From: Rhabdothermincola sediminis
GTDB taxonomy: Bacteria > Actinomycetota > Acidimicrobiia > Acidimicrobiales > Acidimicrobilacustridaceae
Assembly: GCF_014805525.1 (NCBI RefSeq)
Contig: NZ_JACFSZ010000011.1
Location: 1-64,000, forward strand
Reading direction: 5' to 3'
DNA length: 64,000 nt
Numbering within the stretch: the first letter of the stretch is position 1; every line of letters starts with the position of its first letter. Shown in pieces: positions 26,751 to 34,379 of the stretch. The position numbers and the translations under genes are program-made. The notes beneath the pieces were generated by a model. The model saw only the letters and a program-made list of their open reading frames with translations. It had not been told where the DNA came from and did no database searches.

Positions 26751-27509
26751 GTGGACGAAGCGGCCCTGAGGGAGATGCTGGACGCGGTGCGCTCGGGGGA
26801 GATGACCTCCGACGACGCGGTGGCCGTGTTGCGCCGGCTGCCGTTCGCCGACCTGGGGTTTGCACGCGTCGACCACCATCGGACGCTTCGGCTCGGCATG
26901 GCCGAGACCGTCTACGCACCGGGCAAGACCCCCGAGCAGTGCGCCGCGATCGTGGCCGAGCTACTGGCGCAGCCCGGCTCGTCGCCGGTGATCCTCTCCC
27001 GCGCCGACGACGAGCAGGCCACGGCTGCGCTGGCTGCCAACCCCGGCGGGGCGCGCACCCGCGCCACCGTGGTGTGGCGGCCTGCGGCTGAGCGCTCCGA
27101 GCGAGTGGTGGTCGTCACCGCCGGCACCGCCGACCAGCCCGTCGCGGACGAGTGCGCCTGCACCCTCGCTGCCCACGGCTTCCGGCCGGTGCGCATCAGC
27201 GACGTGGGCGTGGCCGGCCTGCACCGGATCCTCGACGCCCTCGAGGAGCTCGCGGCCGCGGACGCGGTCGTGGTGGTGGCCGGCATGGAGGGTGCGCTGG
27301 CGAGCGTGGTCGGCGGGCTCACCGCCGCACCCGTGGTGGCGGTGCCCACCAGCGTCGGGTACGGGGCGAGCCTCGCTGGGGTCACCGCGCTGTTGAGCAT
27401 GCTGGCCTCATGCGCCTCCGGGATCACGGTGGTGGGCATCGACAACGGCTTCGGTGCGGCCTGTGCGGTGGTGCGCCTCCTTCCCTCCGCGGTGACCACC
27501 CGTGTCTGA
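26751..27509 (+). CDS. larB: Nickel-pincer cofactor biosynthesis protein LarB
   Basis: A 252-residue LarB homolog: it carboxylates the pyridine ring of nicotinic acid adenine dinucleotide and releases AMP, giving the dicarboxylated mononucleotide used by LarE. N-terminal LPFADLGFARVDHHRTLR and PGKTPEQCAAIV are typical. The C-terminal PurE-like domain holds TAGTADQPVADEC and the glycine-rich GMEGALASVVGGLTAAPVVAVPTSVGYGAS. The frame opens at an ATG (26688), but homologs begin near the GTG at 26751, which follows CAGGAT. It overlaps larC by eight bases. Confidence 0.93.
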   Translation: MDEAALREMLDAVRSGEMTSDDAVAVLRRLPFADLGFARVDHHRTLRLGMAETVYAPGKTPEQCAAIVAELLAQPGSSPVILSRADDEQATAALAANPGGARTRATVVWRPAAERSERVVVVTAGTADQPVADECACTLAAHGFRPVRISDVGVAGLHRILDALEELAAADAVVVVAGMEGALASVVGGLTAAPVVAVPTSVGYGASLAGVTALLSMLASCASGITVVGIDNGFGAACAVVRLLPSAVTTRV

Positions 27510-28755
27510 GGTCGCCTGGTTCCACTGCTTCTCGGGTATCGCCGGTGACATGGCCATGGGCGCGCTCGTCGACGCTGGTGCCGACATCGCCGAGGTGCGG
27601 GCCATCTGCGAGCGGCTCCCCGTGGGCGGGTGGGTCCTCGAGGCCGAGCCGGTGACCCGGTGCGGTATCGCCGGCACCAAGATTCACGTGCACGCGGAGG
27701 AGACCACGGTGGTGCGCACCGCGGCCCACGTGCGCGCGCTGATCGAAGAGGCTCGCCTCCCCGAGCGGGTGCGCCGGCGGGCACTCGCCGCCTTCGATGC
27801 CCTGGCCCGGGTCGAAGGCCGCCTCCACCGGCGCCCGCCCGAGCAGGTGCACTTCCACGAGGTCGGCGCCATCGACGCCATCGTCGACGTGGTCGGCACC
27901 TGCGCGGCGCTCGAGCTGCTCGACGTCGACGAGGTCGCGTCCAGCCCGGTGGCGCACGGTCTCGGCATGGTGCGCACCGCGCACGGGCTGCTCCCCAACC
28001 CCGCCCCCGCGGTGACCGCGTTGCTCGAGGGTGCGCCCACCTACGGCCTGAACGTGGCCAGCGAGCTCACCACCCCGACGGGTGCCGCGCTCCTGGCCGC
28101 GCTGGCCAGCGAGTGGGGTCCCCTGCCGCCCATGACCGTCACGGCCACCGGTTTCGGGGCGGGGACGGTGGAGCTCGACGACCGGCCCAACCTGGTGCAG
28201 GTGGTGGTCGGCGACCGCCGGTCGGTGCTCGATCCCGGCCAGCCGGTCGTGCTCCTCGAGACGAACGTCGACGACGCCACCGGTGAGCAGCTCGCCCACG
28301 CGGTGTCCGCCCTGCTCGAGGCCGGGGCGCACGATGCCTGGGTGACACCGATCCTGATGAAGAAGGGCCGGCCTGCGCACCAGGTCAGCGCGCTGGCCGA
28401 CCCGTCGCTCGGTGAGCAGGTGGCCCGGGTTCTGGCCCGGGAGACGGGATCGCTCGGCGTGCGGGGCCGGACCATGGAGCGTTGGCCACTCGCCCGCCTC
28501 ACCTCACAGGTCGACGTCGACGGCTATCCGGTGCGGGTGAAGGTGGGCGCGGGGCGGGTCAAGGTCGAACACGACGACGCGGTGCGGGTCGCCCGGCGTA
28601 CGGGTCGCTCACTGCGCGAGGTCACCTCCATCGCGGAGGAGCGCTGGCGGCATCGCCACGACCACGACCATGACTCTCACGGCGGCGAGCCGCCCCGGCG
28701 CCGGACCAGCTCCGACGACGGCCCGGGAGGCGAGCTCCCGAACGACGCCAGCTGA
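27502..28755 (+). CDS. larC: Nickel insertion protein LarC
   Basis: A 417-residue LarC homolog, the CTP-dependent cyclometallase that inserts nickel to complete the NPN pincer cofactor. The N-terminus has the family signature HCFSGIAGDMAMGAL; HFHEVGAIDAIVDVVG and ASELTTPTGAALL follow, and the C-terminal half carries LETNVDDATGEQL and LMKKGRPAHQVS. Unlike Lactiplantibacillus plantarum, where larC is read through a programmed frameshift, it is one continuous frame. The tail HRHDHDHDSHGG is a likely nickel-binding stretch. The GTG start overlaps larB. LarE and the cofactor-using enzyme LarA are not in the window. Confidence 0.93.
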   Translation: MSEVAWFHCFSGIAGDMAMGALVDAGADIAEVRAICERLPVGGWVLEAEPVTRCGIAGTKIHVHAEETTVVRTAAHVRALIEEARLPERVRRRALAAFDALARVEGRLHRRPPEQVHFHEVGAIDAIVDVVGTCAALELLDVDEVASSPVAHGLGMVRTAHGLLPNPAPAVTALLEGAPTYGLNVASELTTPTGAALLAALASEWGPLPPMTVTATGFGAGTVELDDRPNLVQVVVGDRRSVLDPGQPVVLLETNVDDATGEQLAHAVSALLEAGAHDAWVTPILMKKGRPAHQVSALADPSLGEQVARVLARETGSLGVRGRTMERWPLARLTSQVDVDGYPVRVKVGAGRVKVEHDDAVRVARRTGRSLREVTSIAEERWRHRHDHDHDSHGGEPPRRRTSSDDGPGGELPNDAS

Positions 28756-28767
28756 TCCCGATGCGGG

Positions 28768-29781
28768 TCAGGCCGCGGGCGGGCGGGACGACAGCGCTCG
28801 CCAGAGGGCCCGGTAGCTCGGATACTTCAGCTCTTCGGTGACCCAGCCCTCCTCCACGAGCACCCGGTGCAGTGCCGGGAGCCGCTGGAACGGCACGCCC
28901 ATGTCGACGTGGTGGGCCAGGTGCCAGCCGGTGTTGAACGGCACCATCCAGAACCGGGCCATCCACGACTGGCGCACCACGTGGGTGGTCATCCGCCGGT
29001 CCTTCGAGCGGGTCATCCCCCCGTGCTCGGCGATGGAGCGCAGCCGGTTGATCACCCGCCACACGGTCATCCACGGCGCCAGCCAGAACAGCGGATAGAG
29101 CCACCACCGCCCGGACGCGAGCCACAGGCCGGCGAACAGCACCACCTGCACGGCGACGATCCGGATGGCCACCGGGCGGGCCTGATCGCTGCGGAAGGCG
29201 AGCAGCAAGCCTTTGAGGTTCTTCCAACCCGAGATCCCGATGGCGTCGCGGGTGAGCTTGCGGCGCATCGACGCCCGGGTGATGGGGTAGCCGAGGTAGA
29301 GGTTGAGATCGGGCTCGTTGGGGCCCATCTCGTCCTTGTGGTGAGCGAAGTGACCCCGCCGGTAGGCGTGGAACGGCACGAAGGCGGGGTAGGCCAGCAG
29401 CCATTGGCCCACCAGGTCGTTGACCTGCTTGCGCTTGAACAGCAGTCGGTGCGCCGCTTCGTGGCTGAGGATCGCGAACAGCGCGAACGCCCGACCCATG
29501 AGCAGGAACGTGGCCACCCATACCACCAGTGCCGCCCCCAAGGGCAGCCGCACCGTGACCCAGCACGCCAGCGTCAGCAGACCGACCGACTGGAGCCACA
29601 CCGAGGCCACGTTGAGGGCGTTGCGGACATTCGGGATGCGGCGGAGCTCCTCGCGCAACCGGGGGACCGGCATGCCACTGGCCGTGAGCCGCTCGGTGGG
29701 AAGCACGTCCGGGAGCAGGTCGGGGACCGGGACCATGTCCTCGGCTCGATGCTGCGGGAGGTCGATCGTGGCGGCGCTCAC
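28768..29781 (-). CDS. Membrane fatty acid desaturase
   Basis: A 337-residue membrane diiron desaturase with the three histidine boxes: HEAAH (LSHEAAHRLLF), HFAHH (RRGHFAHHKDE) and HLAHH (GWHLAHHVDMGVPF). Hydrophobic pairs (SVGLLTLACWVTVRLPLGAALVVWVATFLL; VAVQVVLFAGLWLA) anchor it. It should introduce a double bond into acyl chains using O2 and ferredoxin or a flavodoxin-like donor. I use the GTG at 29781; an ATG at 29736 is an alternative. It is divergent from the PaaX-family gene over a palindrome at 29796-29813. Confidence 0.9.
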   Translation of the reverse strand: MSAATIDLPQHRAEDMVPVPDLLPDVLPTERLTASGMPVPRLREELRRIPNVRNALNVASVWLQSVGLLTLACWVTVRLPLGAALVVWVATFLLMGRAFALFAILSHEAAHRLLFKRKQVNDLVGQWLLAYPAFVPFHAYRRGHFAHHKDEMGPNEPDLNLYLGYPITRASMRRKLTRDAIGISGWKNLKGLLLAFRSDQARPVAIRIVAVQVVLFAGLWLASGRWWLYPLFWLAPWMTVWRVINRLRSIAEHGGMTRSKDRRMTTHVVRQSWMARFWMVPFNTGWHLAHHVDMGVPFQRLPALHRVLVEEGWVTEELKYPSYRALWRALSSRPPAA

Positions 29782-29795
29782 GACCGAGATATTAC

Positions 29796-29813
29796 ATAAT
29801 CTGATCAGGTAAT
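29796..29813. promoter_or_regulatory. Shared operator candidate between desaturase and PaaX-family regulator
   Basis: An 18-base quasi-palindrome, ATAATCTGA / TCAGGTAAT, with a perfect CTGATCAG core and 7 of 9 arm bases matching. It sits in an unusually AT-rich patch between two divergent starts (29781 minus and 29858 plus). That is where a regulator controlling itself and its neighbour would bind. Confidence 0.55.
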
Positions 29814-29857
29814 CCAAATCCGTAATCCCGGGCACTGACCGGTACGCTCCCGGTCTC

Positions 29858-30655
29858 GTGGAGCAGCTCGGCGCCAACCGGCCTCTCACCGCTCGCTCGG
29901 TCATCGCCAGCACGCTGCTCGGCACCCACCCCCCGCAGTTGCCCAGCCGCCTCCTCGTGCGCTCCGGCGAGCTGTTCGGCATCACCGAGGGGACGGTTCG
30001 CACCGCGATCTCCCGGATGCTCGCGGCCGGCGAGCTCGAAGCGGTCGATGGCGCGTACCGCCTGGCCGGTGCGCTCCTCGAACGGCAGGCTCGCCAGGAC
30101 GCCAGCCGTCGGGGTGACCGGCGCCGGTGGACCGGTAGCTGGGAGCTGGCCGTCGTCCCCGGGAGGGAGCGGCGCGACGCCGCCACCCGCGGGCAGCTGC
30201 GGGACGCCATGCGGCGGCTGCACCTGGCAGAGCTCCGCGAAGGCGTGTGGCTGCGCCCGGACAACCTCCACCCCCGCCGCGCGCCGGAGGCGGCGGCCAT
30301 CGTCGCCGAGCAGTGCACCCGCTTCTCGGCCCGCCCCGGTGGCGACCCCGGGGCTCTTGCCGCACGCCTGTGGGACCTCGACGGGTGGGCCGCGACCGCC
30401 ACCCGGCTCGAGCGCGAGCTGCGCCGGCACCTCCCCCGGCTCGAGCGAGGCGATGCCAGCCAGCTGCGGGACGCGTTCGTGGTCTCCGCCGCGGTGCTGC
30501 GGCACCTCCTCGCCGATCCGCTCCTGCCGGAGGAGCTGCTCCCCGCTGACTGGCCCGGCCAGCGGCTCCGGGTCACCTACGAGCGTTTCGACGCGGCGTT
30601 CAAGGCCACCTGGCGAACGCACTTCCGCGCTCAGGGCAGCACCACCACCGCGTAG
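29858..30655 (+). CDS. PaaX-family transcriptional regulator
   Basis: A 265-residue regulator with the PaaX layout. The N-terminal winged helix includes LPSRLLVRSGELFGITEGTVRTAISRMLAAGELE, a central domain carries RRWTGSWELAVVP, and the C-terminal region has LLPADWPGQRLRVTYERFDAAF. PaaX of Escherichia coli responds to phenylacetyl-CoA, and relatives respond to other acyl-CoAs. Divergence from a desaturase suggests an acyl-CoA-type signal for membrane unsaturation, which is inference. GTG start. The gene ends just before a strong terminator. Confidence 0.87.
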   Translation: MEQLGANRPLTARSVIASTLLGTHPPQLPSRLLVRSGELFGITEGTVRTAISRMLAAGELEAVDGAYRLAGALLERQARQDASRRGDRRRWTGSWELAVVPGRERRDAATRGQLRDAMRRLHLAELREGVWLRPDNLHPRRAPEAAAIVAEQCTRFSARPGGDPGALAARLWDLDGWAATATRLERELRRHLPRLERGDASQLRDAFVVSAAVLRHLLADPLLPEELLPADWPGQRLRVTYERFDAAFKATWRTHFRAQGSTTTA

Positions 30656-30671
30656 CGCGACGACCTCCTCC

Positions 30672-30720
30672 GAACTGTTCATCGCAGCGCGGTCAGCGGC
30701 CGCGCTGCGATGAACGGTTC
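30672..30720. terminator. Strong bidirectional hairpin terminator
   Basis: A 21-pair stem (left arm 30672-30692, right arm 30700-30720, one G-U pair) with a 7-base loop (TCAGCGG). The inner 16 pairs (GTTCATCGCAGCGCGG against its complement) are perfect. It lies between the convergent PaaX and ketopantoate reductase genes. No long T-tract follows, as is common in high-GC actinobacteria. Confidence 0.8.
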
Positions 30721-31690
30721 AGTGGAGGGGAAGGGAGGGGGAGCGGGGCGGAGGTGCTGCTCGGTCGAGGAACCGGAGCTGGTCGTGCAGCATCGACACC
30801 CGAGGCAGGTCGCGCCCCGCGGCCCGGGCCGCAGCCAGCGGCGCGGCATAGATCGCGTCCAGCTCCATCGGCCGGCCGGCCTCGAAGTCGAGCTTCATGC
30901 TCGGCGCGTACGGTCGCATGCGCTCGGTGTCGGCCAGCATCTGCTCGGCGAACGACCGGTCGATGTCCTTCCCGCACGCCGCCGCGCCGTCGAGTACCTC
31001 GTACATCAGCTCGGTCACCAGCCGTCGGGTCGGCAGGTGTGCCACCAGCTCGTCGGTGCCGGCGTCGAGCACCACCGACAGGCCGTTGAAGGGAACGTTC
31101 CACACCAGCTTCCGCCACCGTCCCTCGACCAGGTCCTCGATGGGTACCGCCGGCACCCCCGCGCCGGCGAGGTCGTCGGCCACGGCCTGCACCGCGCCGG
31201 CGATCCCGGCCGCTTCGCCATCGTCACGATGCTCGCCGAGGGTCACTCGCCCGTAGTCGAGGTGGCGGATGTGGCCTGGCCCCACCTTGTTCGAGCACAG
31301 GAAGCACATCCCCCCGAGCAGGGTCGTGCCGGGCAGGGCGCGGGCCAGCACCTCCTCGACCCCGAGCCCGTTCTGGAGCACGACGACGACCGGATCGTCG
31401 CTCGCGGCCACCAGGCCACGCACCACGTGGAGGGCGCCCGCGGTGTCGGTGGTCTTCACCGCCACCACCACCACGTCGACCGGGGGCACGGTATCTGGGG
31501 CGCCATGGACCGAGACCTGCTCGAACCGGAGGTCACCCAGGGGCGACTCCACCAGCAGACCGTGCTCGCGGACGTGGTCGAGGTCGCTGCGGGCGACGAA
31601 GTGCACCTCGTGACCCGCGGCCAGCAGCCGGGCGCCGTAGAAGCCACCGACCGCGCCCAGACCCACGATGGCGTACGAACGGTGTGCCAT
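30719..31690 (-). CDS. panE: 2-dehydropantoate (ketopantoate) 2-reductase
   Basis: A 323-residue NADPH-dependent reductase of the ApbA/PanE family, making pantoate for coenzyme A. The N-terminal Rossmann motif is IVGLGAVGGFYGARLLAAGHEVHFVAR, followed by VVVAVKTTDT and LQNGLGVEE. The C-terminal catalytic region has KLVWNVPFNGLSVV (catalytic Lys) and SMKLDFEAGRPMELDAI. Paralogs of this family act on other 2-keto acids, so the assignment is by family. It is divergent from the MBL-fold gene, about 20 bases apart. Confidence 0.88.
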   Translation of the reverse strand: MAHRSYAIVGLGAVGGFYGARLLAAGHEVHFVARSDLDHVREHGLLVESPLGDLRFEQVSVHGAPDTVPPVDVVVVAVKTTDTAGALHVVRGLVAASDDPVVVVLQNGLGVEEVLARALPGTTLLGGMCFLCSNKVGPGHIRHLDYGRVTLGEHRDDGEAAGIAGAVQAVADDLAGAGVPAVPIEDLVEGRWRKLVWNVPFNGLSVVLDAGTDELVAHLPTRRLVTELMYEVLDGAAACGKDIDRSFAEQMLADTERMRPYAPSMKLDFEAGRPMELDAIYAAPLAAARAAGRDLPRVSMLHDQLRFLDRAAPPPRSPSLPLH

Positions 31691-31713
31691 GGACTCACCC
31701 TACGATGCACGCC

Positions 31714-32433
31714 ATGGCCTCGGACCGCTTGTACTTCCGCCAACTCCTGGCCGGCCGCGACATCGCCCGCACCGATCCCCTGGCGCGCCAGATGGTCAAC
31801 TTCGTGTACCTCATCGGCGACCGGGAGACCGGCGAGGCGGTGGTGGTCGATCCCGCCTACGACATTCGTGGCATCCTCGACGTGCTCGCGGCCGATGGTA
31901 TGCGTCTCACCGGCGCCCTGGCGACCCACTACCACCCCGACCACGTGGGCGGGGACATGATGGGCTACCGGATCTCCGGCGTGCGGGAGCTGCTCATGCT
32001 GGAGCCGGTGCCGATCCACGTGCAGGCCGAGGAAGCACCGTGGGTCCAACGGGTGACCGAGGCGTCGGCGTCCGATCTGGTCGAGCACTCCAGCGGCGAC
32101 ACGGTGATGGTGGGTGACATCCCGATCCAGCTCATCCACACCCCCGGTCACACGCCGGGCAGCCAATGCTTCTTCGTCGACAACCGGCTGGTCTCGGGCG
32201 ACACGCTCTTCCTGGAGGGGTGCGGGCGCACCGACCTGCCCGGTGGCGACCCTCGGGCCCTGTACGAGAGCCTGACCCAGCGGCTGGCCAAGGTGCCCGA
32301 TGACGCCCTGCTCTTCCCGGGCCACCTGTACTCGCCCGAGCCGAGCGCGTCGATGGGCGAGACCCGGCGGCTCAACTTTGTGTTCCGGCCGCGCAACGAG
32401 CAGGAGTGGTTGCGCATGTTCGGCGGCGGCTGA
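31714..32433 (+). CDS. Metallo-beta-lactamase-fold hydrolase (glyoxalase II / persulfide dioxygenase-like)
   Basis: A 239-residue MBL-fold protein. The metal motif THYHPDHVGGD (HxHxDH) is preceded by VVDPAYDIRG and followed by HTPGHTPGSQCFFVDNRLVSGDTLF (third His and bridging Asp) and LFPGHLYSPEPS (last His). The layout fits hydroxyacylglutathione hydrolase, persulfide dioxygenase or related thioester hydrolases. Actinobacteria usually lack glutathione, so a mycothiol or persulfide substrate is plausible. I prefer the ATG at 31714 to the in-frame ATGs at 31705 and 31684. Confidence 0.85.
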   Translation: MASDRLYFRQLLAGRDIARTDPLARQMVNFVYLIGDRETGEAVVVDPAYDIRGILDVLAADGMRLTGALATHYHPDHVGGDMMGYRISGVRELLMLEPVPIHVQAEEAPWVQRVTEASASDLVEHSSGDTVMVGDIPIQLIHTPGHTPGSQCFFVDNRLVSGDTLFLEGCGRTDLPGGDPRALYESLTQRLAKVPDDALLFPGHLYSPEPSASMGETRRLNFVFRPRNEQEWLRMFGGG

Positions 32434-32651
32434 GCCAGCCGCCGCCCGCCGTTCGAGCCTCGGGAGCCCGTGCGGGGCCGTCGCGGGCGTCAAAGCTCGG
32501 TGGAGAGGGCCGTTCGGCCCCCGTGAGCGAGTCCTGAGACCTATGAATCACCGACCGGTCGGCGACGATCTTGAACCCACGGGAAGGTGACCGGTCGCGC
32601 CCGTCCCCGGCACCGACCGATCCGCAACCCTCAGCGTGGTCGGAGGCGACC

Positions 32652-33923
32652 TTGGAACCGGATCATCCTGAGACTGGCCGACCGGCCCCGACAACGGAGG
32701 AGATCCGGCGGGCCCTTCGCCGTTACGCGACCGAGTTCCTGCTGCTGCTCACGCCTGACGGCCGGCTGATCGCCTCATCGGAGGCGGTCACCCTCGGCTA
32801 CCCAGACGACCAAGGCGGTCGTCACATCGGCGAGTTCGTCCACCCCGACGACCTCCCCGGGCTGTTCGAGGCGATCGAGCAAGCTCGGGTCGAAGGCGCC
32901 TACGGGCGCAGCTGGCGCTCCCGGGTGCAGCGGGCCGACGGCACCTGGGGGGTCTTCGAAGGGACGTTGATCGACGCGGAGGGTGATCCAGTGCTCCGCG
33001 GTGCGGTGCTGCGGGTCCGCGAGGTCTACGACGACGAGCTAGCGGCCGGCGGGCACGGCACCCCGGAGGACCCTGACGGCAGCGACCGGTTCCATTCGCT
33101 GGCCGAGGCGCTGCCGCTCGGCATCCTCTCCGCGGACGCCCGCGGCTGGGTGGTGTTCTGCAACGAGGCCGCCGAGCAGATCCTGGGCCTGCCTGCCAGT
33201 GAGCTTCGCGGCCGGGGGTGGGAGCGGGCCATCGACCGGGAGGACCGCTTGGAGGTCGTGGCCGCGGCCGGACACGTGGTGACCCTCGGAGTCGGCCAAC
33301 AGGTGACCTTCCGGGTCGCGAGCGGGGAGGGGCCGAGGTGGGCCCATGCCAAGTTCGTGCCGCTCGGTGGGGAGCAGCGCACGGGTTGGATCGCCACCAT
33401 CGAGGACATCACCGACCGCCGCCGGGCCGAGTCGGAGCTGGCGCACCGGGCGACCCACGATCCGCTCACGGGACTGCCGAACCGGTTGCTGCTCGATGAC
33501 CGTGTGCGTCAGGCGTGCGGGCGCCTGCGGCGGGGAGCAGAGGCGGTGAGCGTGGTGTTCATCGACCTCGACGGCTTCAAGTCGATCAACGACACCCATG
33601 GTCATCGCACGGGCGATGCGGTGCTCGTCGAGGTGGCGAGGCGCCTGCGCCAGGTCGTGCGGGCGGCCGACACGGTGGCTCGGTTCGCAGGAGACGAGTT
33701 CGTCGTGGTCTGCGAATCGATCACCGACGACGAGCGGGCGTCACTGGTCCGGCGGCTGCGGGAGGTCATCACGGCGCCGATGGTGGTCGAGGGGGTGCGG
33801 GTGACGGTCGACGCCAGCATCGGGGTGGCGACCACCCATGACCCGGGCGCGGCGGCCGACGAGCTGCTCGTGTTGGCCGACCAGCAGATGTACCGGGAGA
33901 AGCGCGCTCGCGGTGAGCGCTGA
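32652..33923 (+). CDS. PAS-domain diguanylate cyclase (AGDEF)
   Basis: A 423-residue signalling protein with two PAS domains (about residues 25-130 and 145-260) and a C-terminal GGDEF domain. The active site reads AGDEF instead of GGDEF, a variant found in active cyclases. An RxxD inhibitory site (RAAD) lies exactly five residues upstream, so feedback inhibition by c-di-GMP is expected. THDPLTGLPNRLLL and VVFIDLDGFKSINDTHGH are canonical. No membrane segment is seen, so it is cytosolic with unknown PAS ligands. The TTG at 32652 has a GGAGG site five bases upstream; a TTG at 32571 in the same frame is the longer alternative. Confidence 0.88.
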   Translation: MEPDHPETGRPAPTTEEIRRALRRYATEFLLLLTPDGRLIASSEAVTLGYPDDQGGRHIGEFVHPDDLPGLFEAIEQARVEGAYGRSWRSRVQRADGTWGVFEGTLIDAEGDPVLRGAVLRVREVYDDELAAGGHGTPEDPDGSDRFHSLAEALPLGILSADARGWVVFCNEAAEQILGLPASELRGRGWERAIDREDRLEVVAAAGHVVTLGVGQQVTFRVASGEGPRWAHAKFVPLGGEQRTGWIATIEDITDRRRAESELAHRATHDPLTGLPNRLLLDDRVRQACGRLRRGAEAVSVVFIDLDGFKSINDTHGHRTGDAVLVEVARRLRQVVRAADTVARFAGDEFVVVCESITDDERASLVRRLREVITAPMVVEGVRVTVDASIGVATTHDPGAAADELLVLADQQMYREKRARGER

Positions 33924-33945
33924 GGGCGCTGCCGGCGGGGCTGTC

Positions 33946-34326
33946 TCAGCGGGGCCGTTGCACCTCGAAGAGGTGTGCGCACGCGAGGCAGGTGTAGTGG
34001 TCCACGCCCCCGACCACGTCCGTCACGTCGAGCCGGGACTCACCACCGCACACGGGGCAGACGATGCGGTCGTCGCCTGCTGGGTGGAGGACGGTGACCG
34101 GTGCAGGCTCGACTTGCTCAGGCATCCGCTCCCGAAGGTCGAGCACTGGGGAGCTGCCGGTGAGATCGAGACGTGGAGCTGTGTCGGGGGAGCTGCGCAG
34201 CTGGTCGAGCCGGTGAGGCCGAGCAGGCTCCCGGCGGAGCGGCGGGAGCCCTGCTGCCCGTCGCCGCTCGTCCTCTGCGGCCGCGAGGCGTTCCTGCAGG
34301 CTCACGGTGCGCAGTCTAGCGAGCAT
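33946..34326 (-). CDS. Small zinc-ribbon protein
   Basis: A 126-residue protein with a basic, Arg/Pro-rich N-terminal half and a C-terminal four-cysteine zinc ribbon (CPVCGG, then CLACAHLFEV). I recognise no wider family. Zinc ribbons of this kind often bind nucleic acid or protein. An alternative GTG start is at 34305. It is divergent from the alkylsulfatase-like gene and convergent with the diguanylate cyclase. Confidence 0.65.
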   Translation of the reverse strand: MLARLRTVSLQERLAAAEDERRRAAGLPPLRREPARPHRLDQLRSSPDTAPRLDLTGSSPVLDLRERMPEQVEPAPVTVLHPAGDDRIVCPVCGGESRLDVTDVVGGVDHYTCLACAHLFEVQRPR

Positions 34327-34379
34327 GGGCTGTTCGGCCCACCTGCCAGGCAGGGCGAGCTCTCGTAGGCTCGGTCGTC

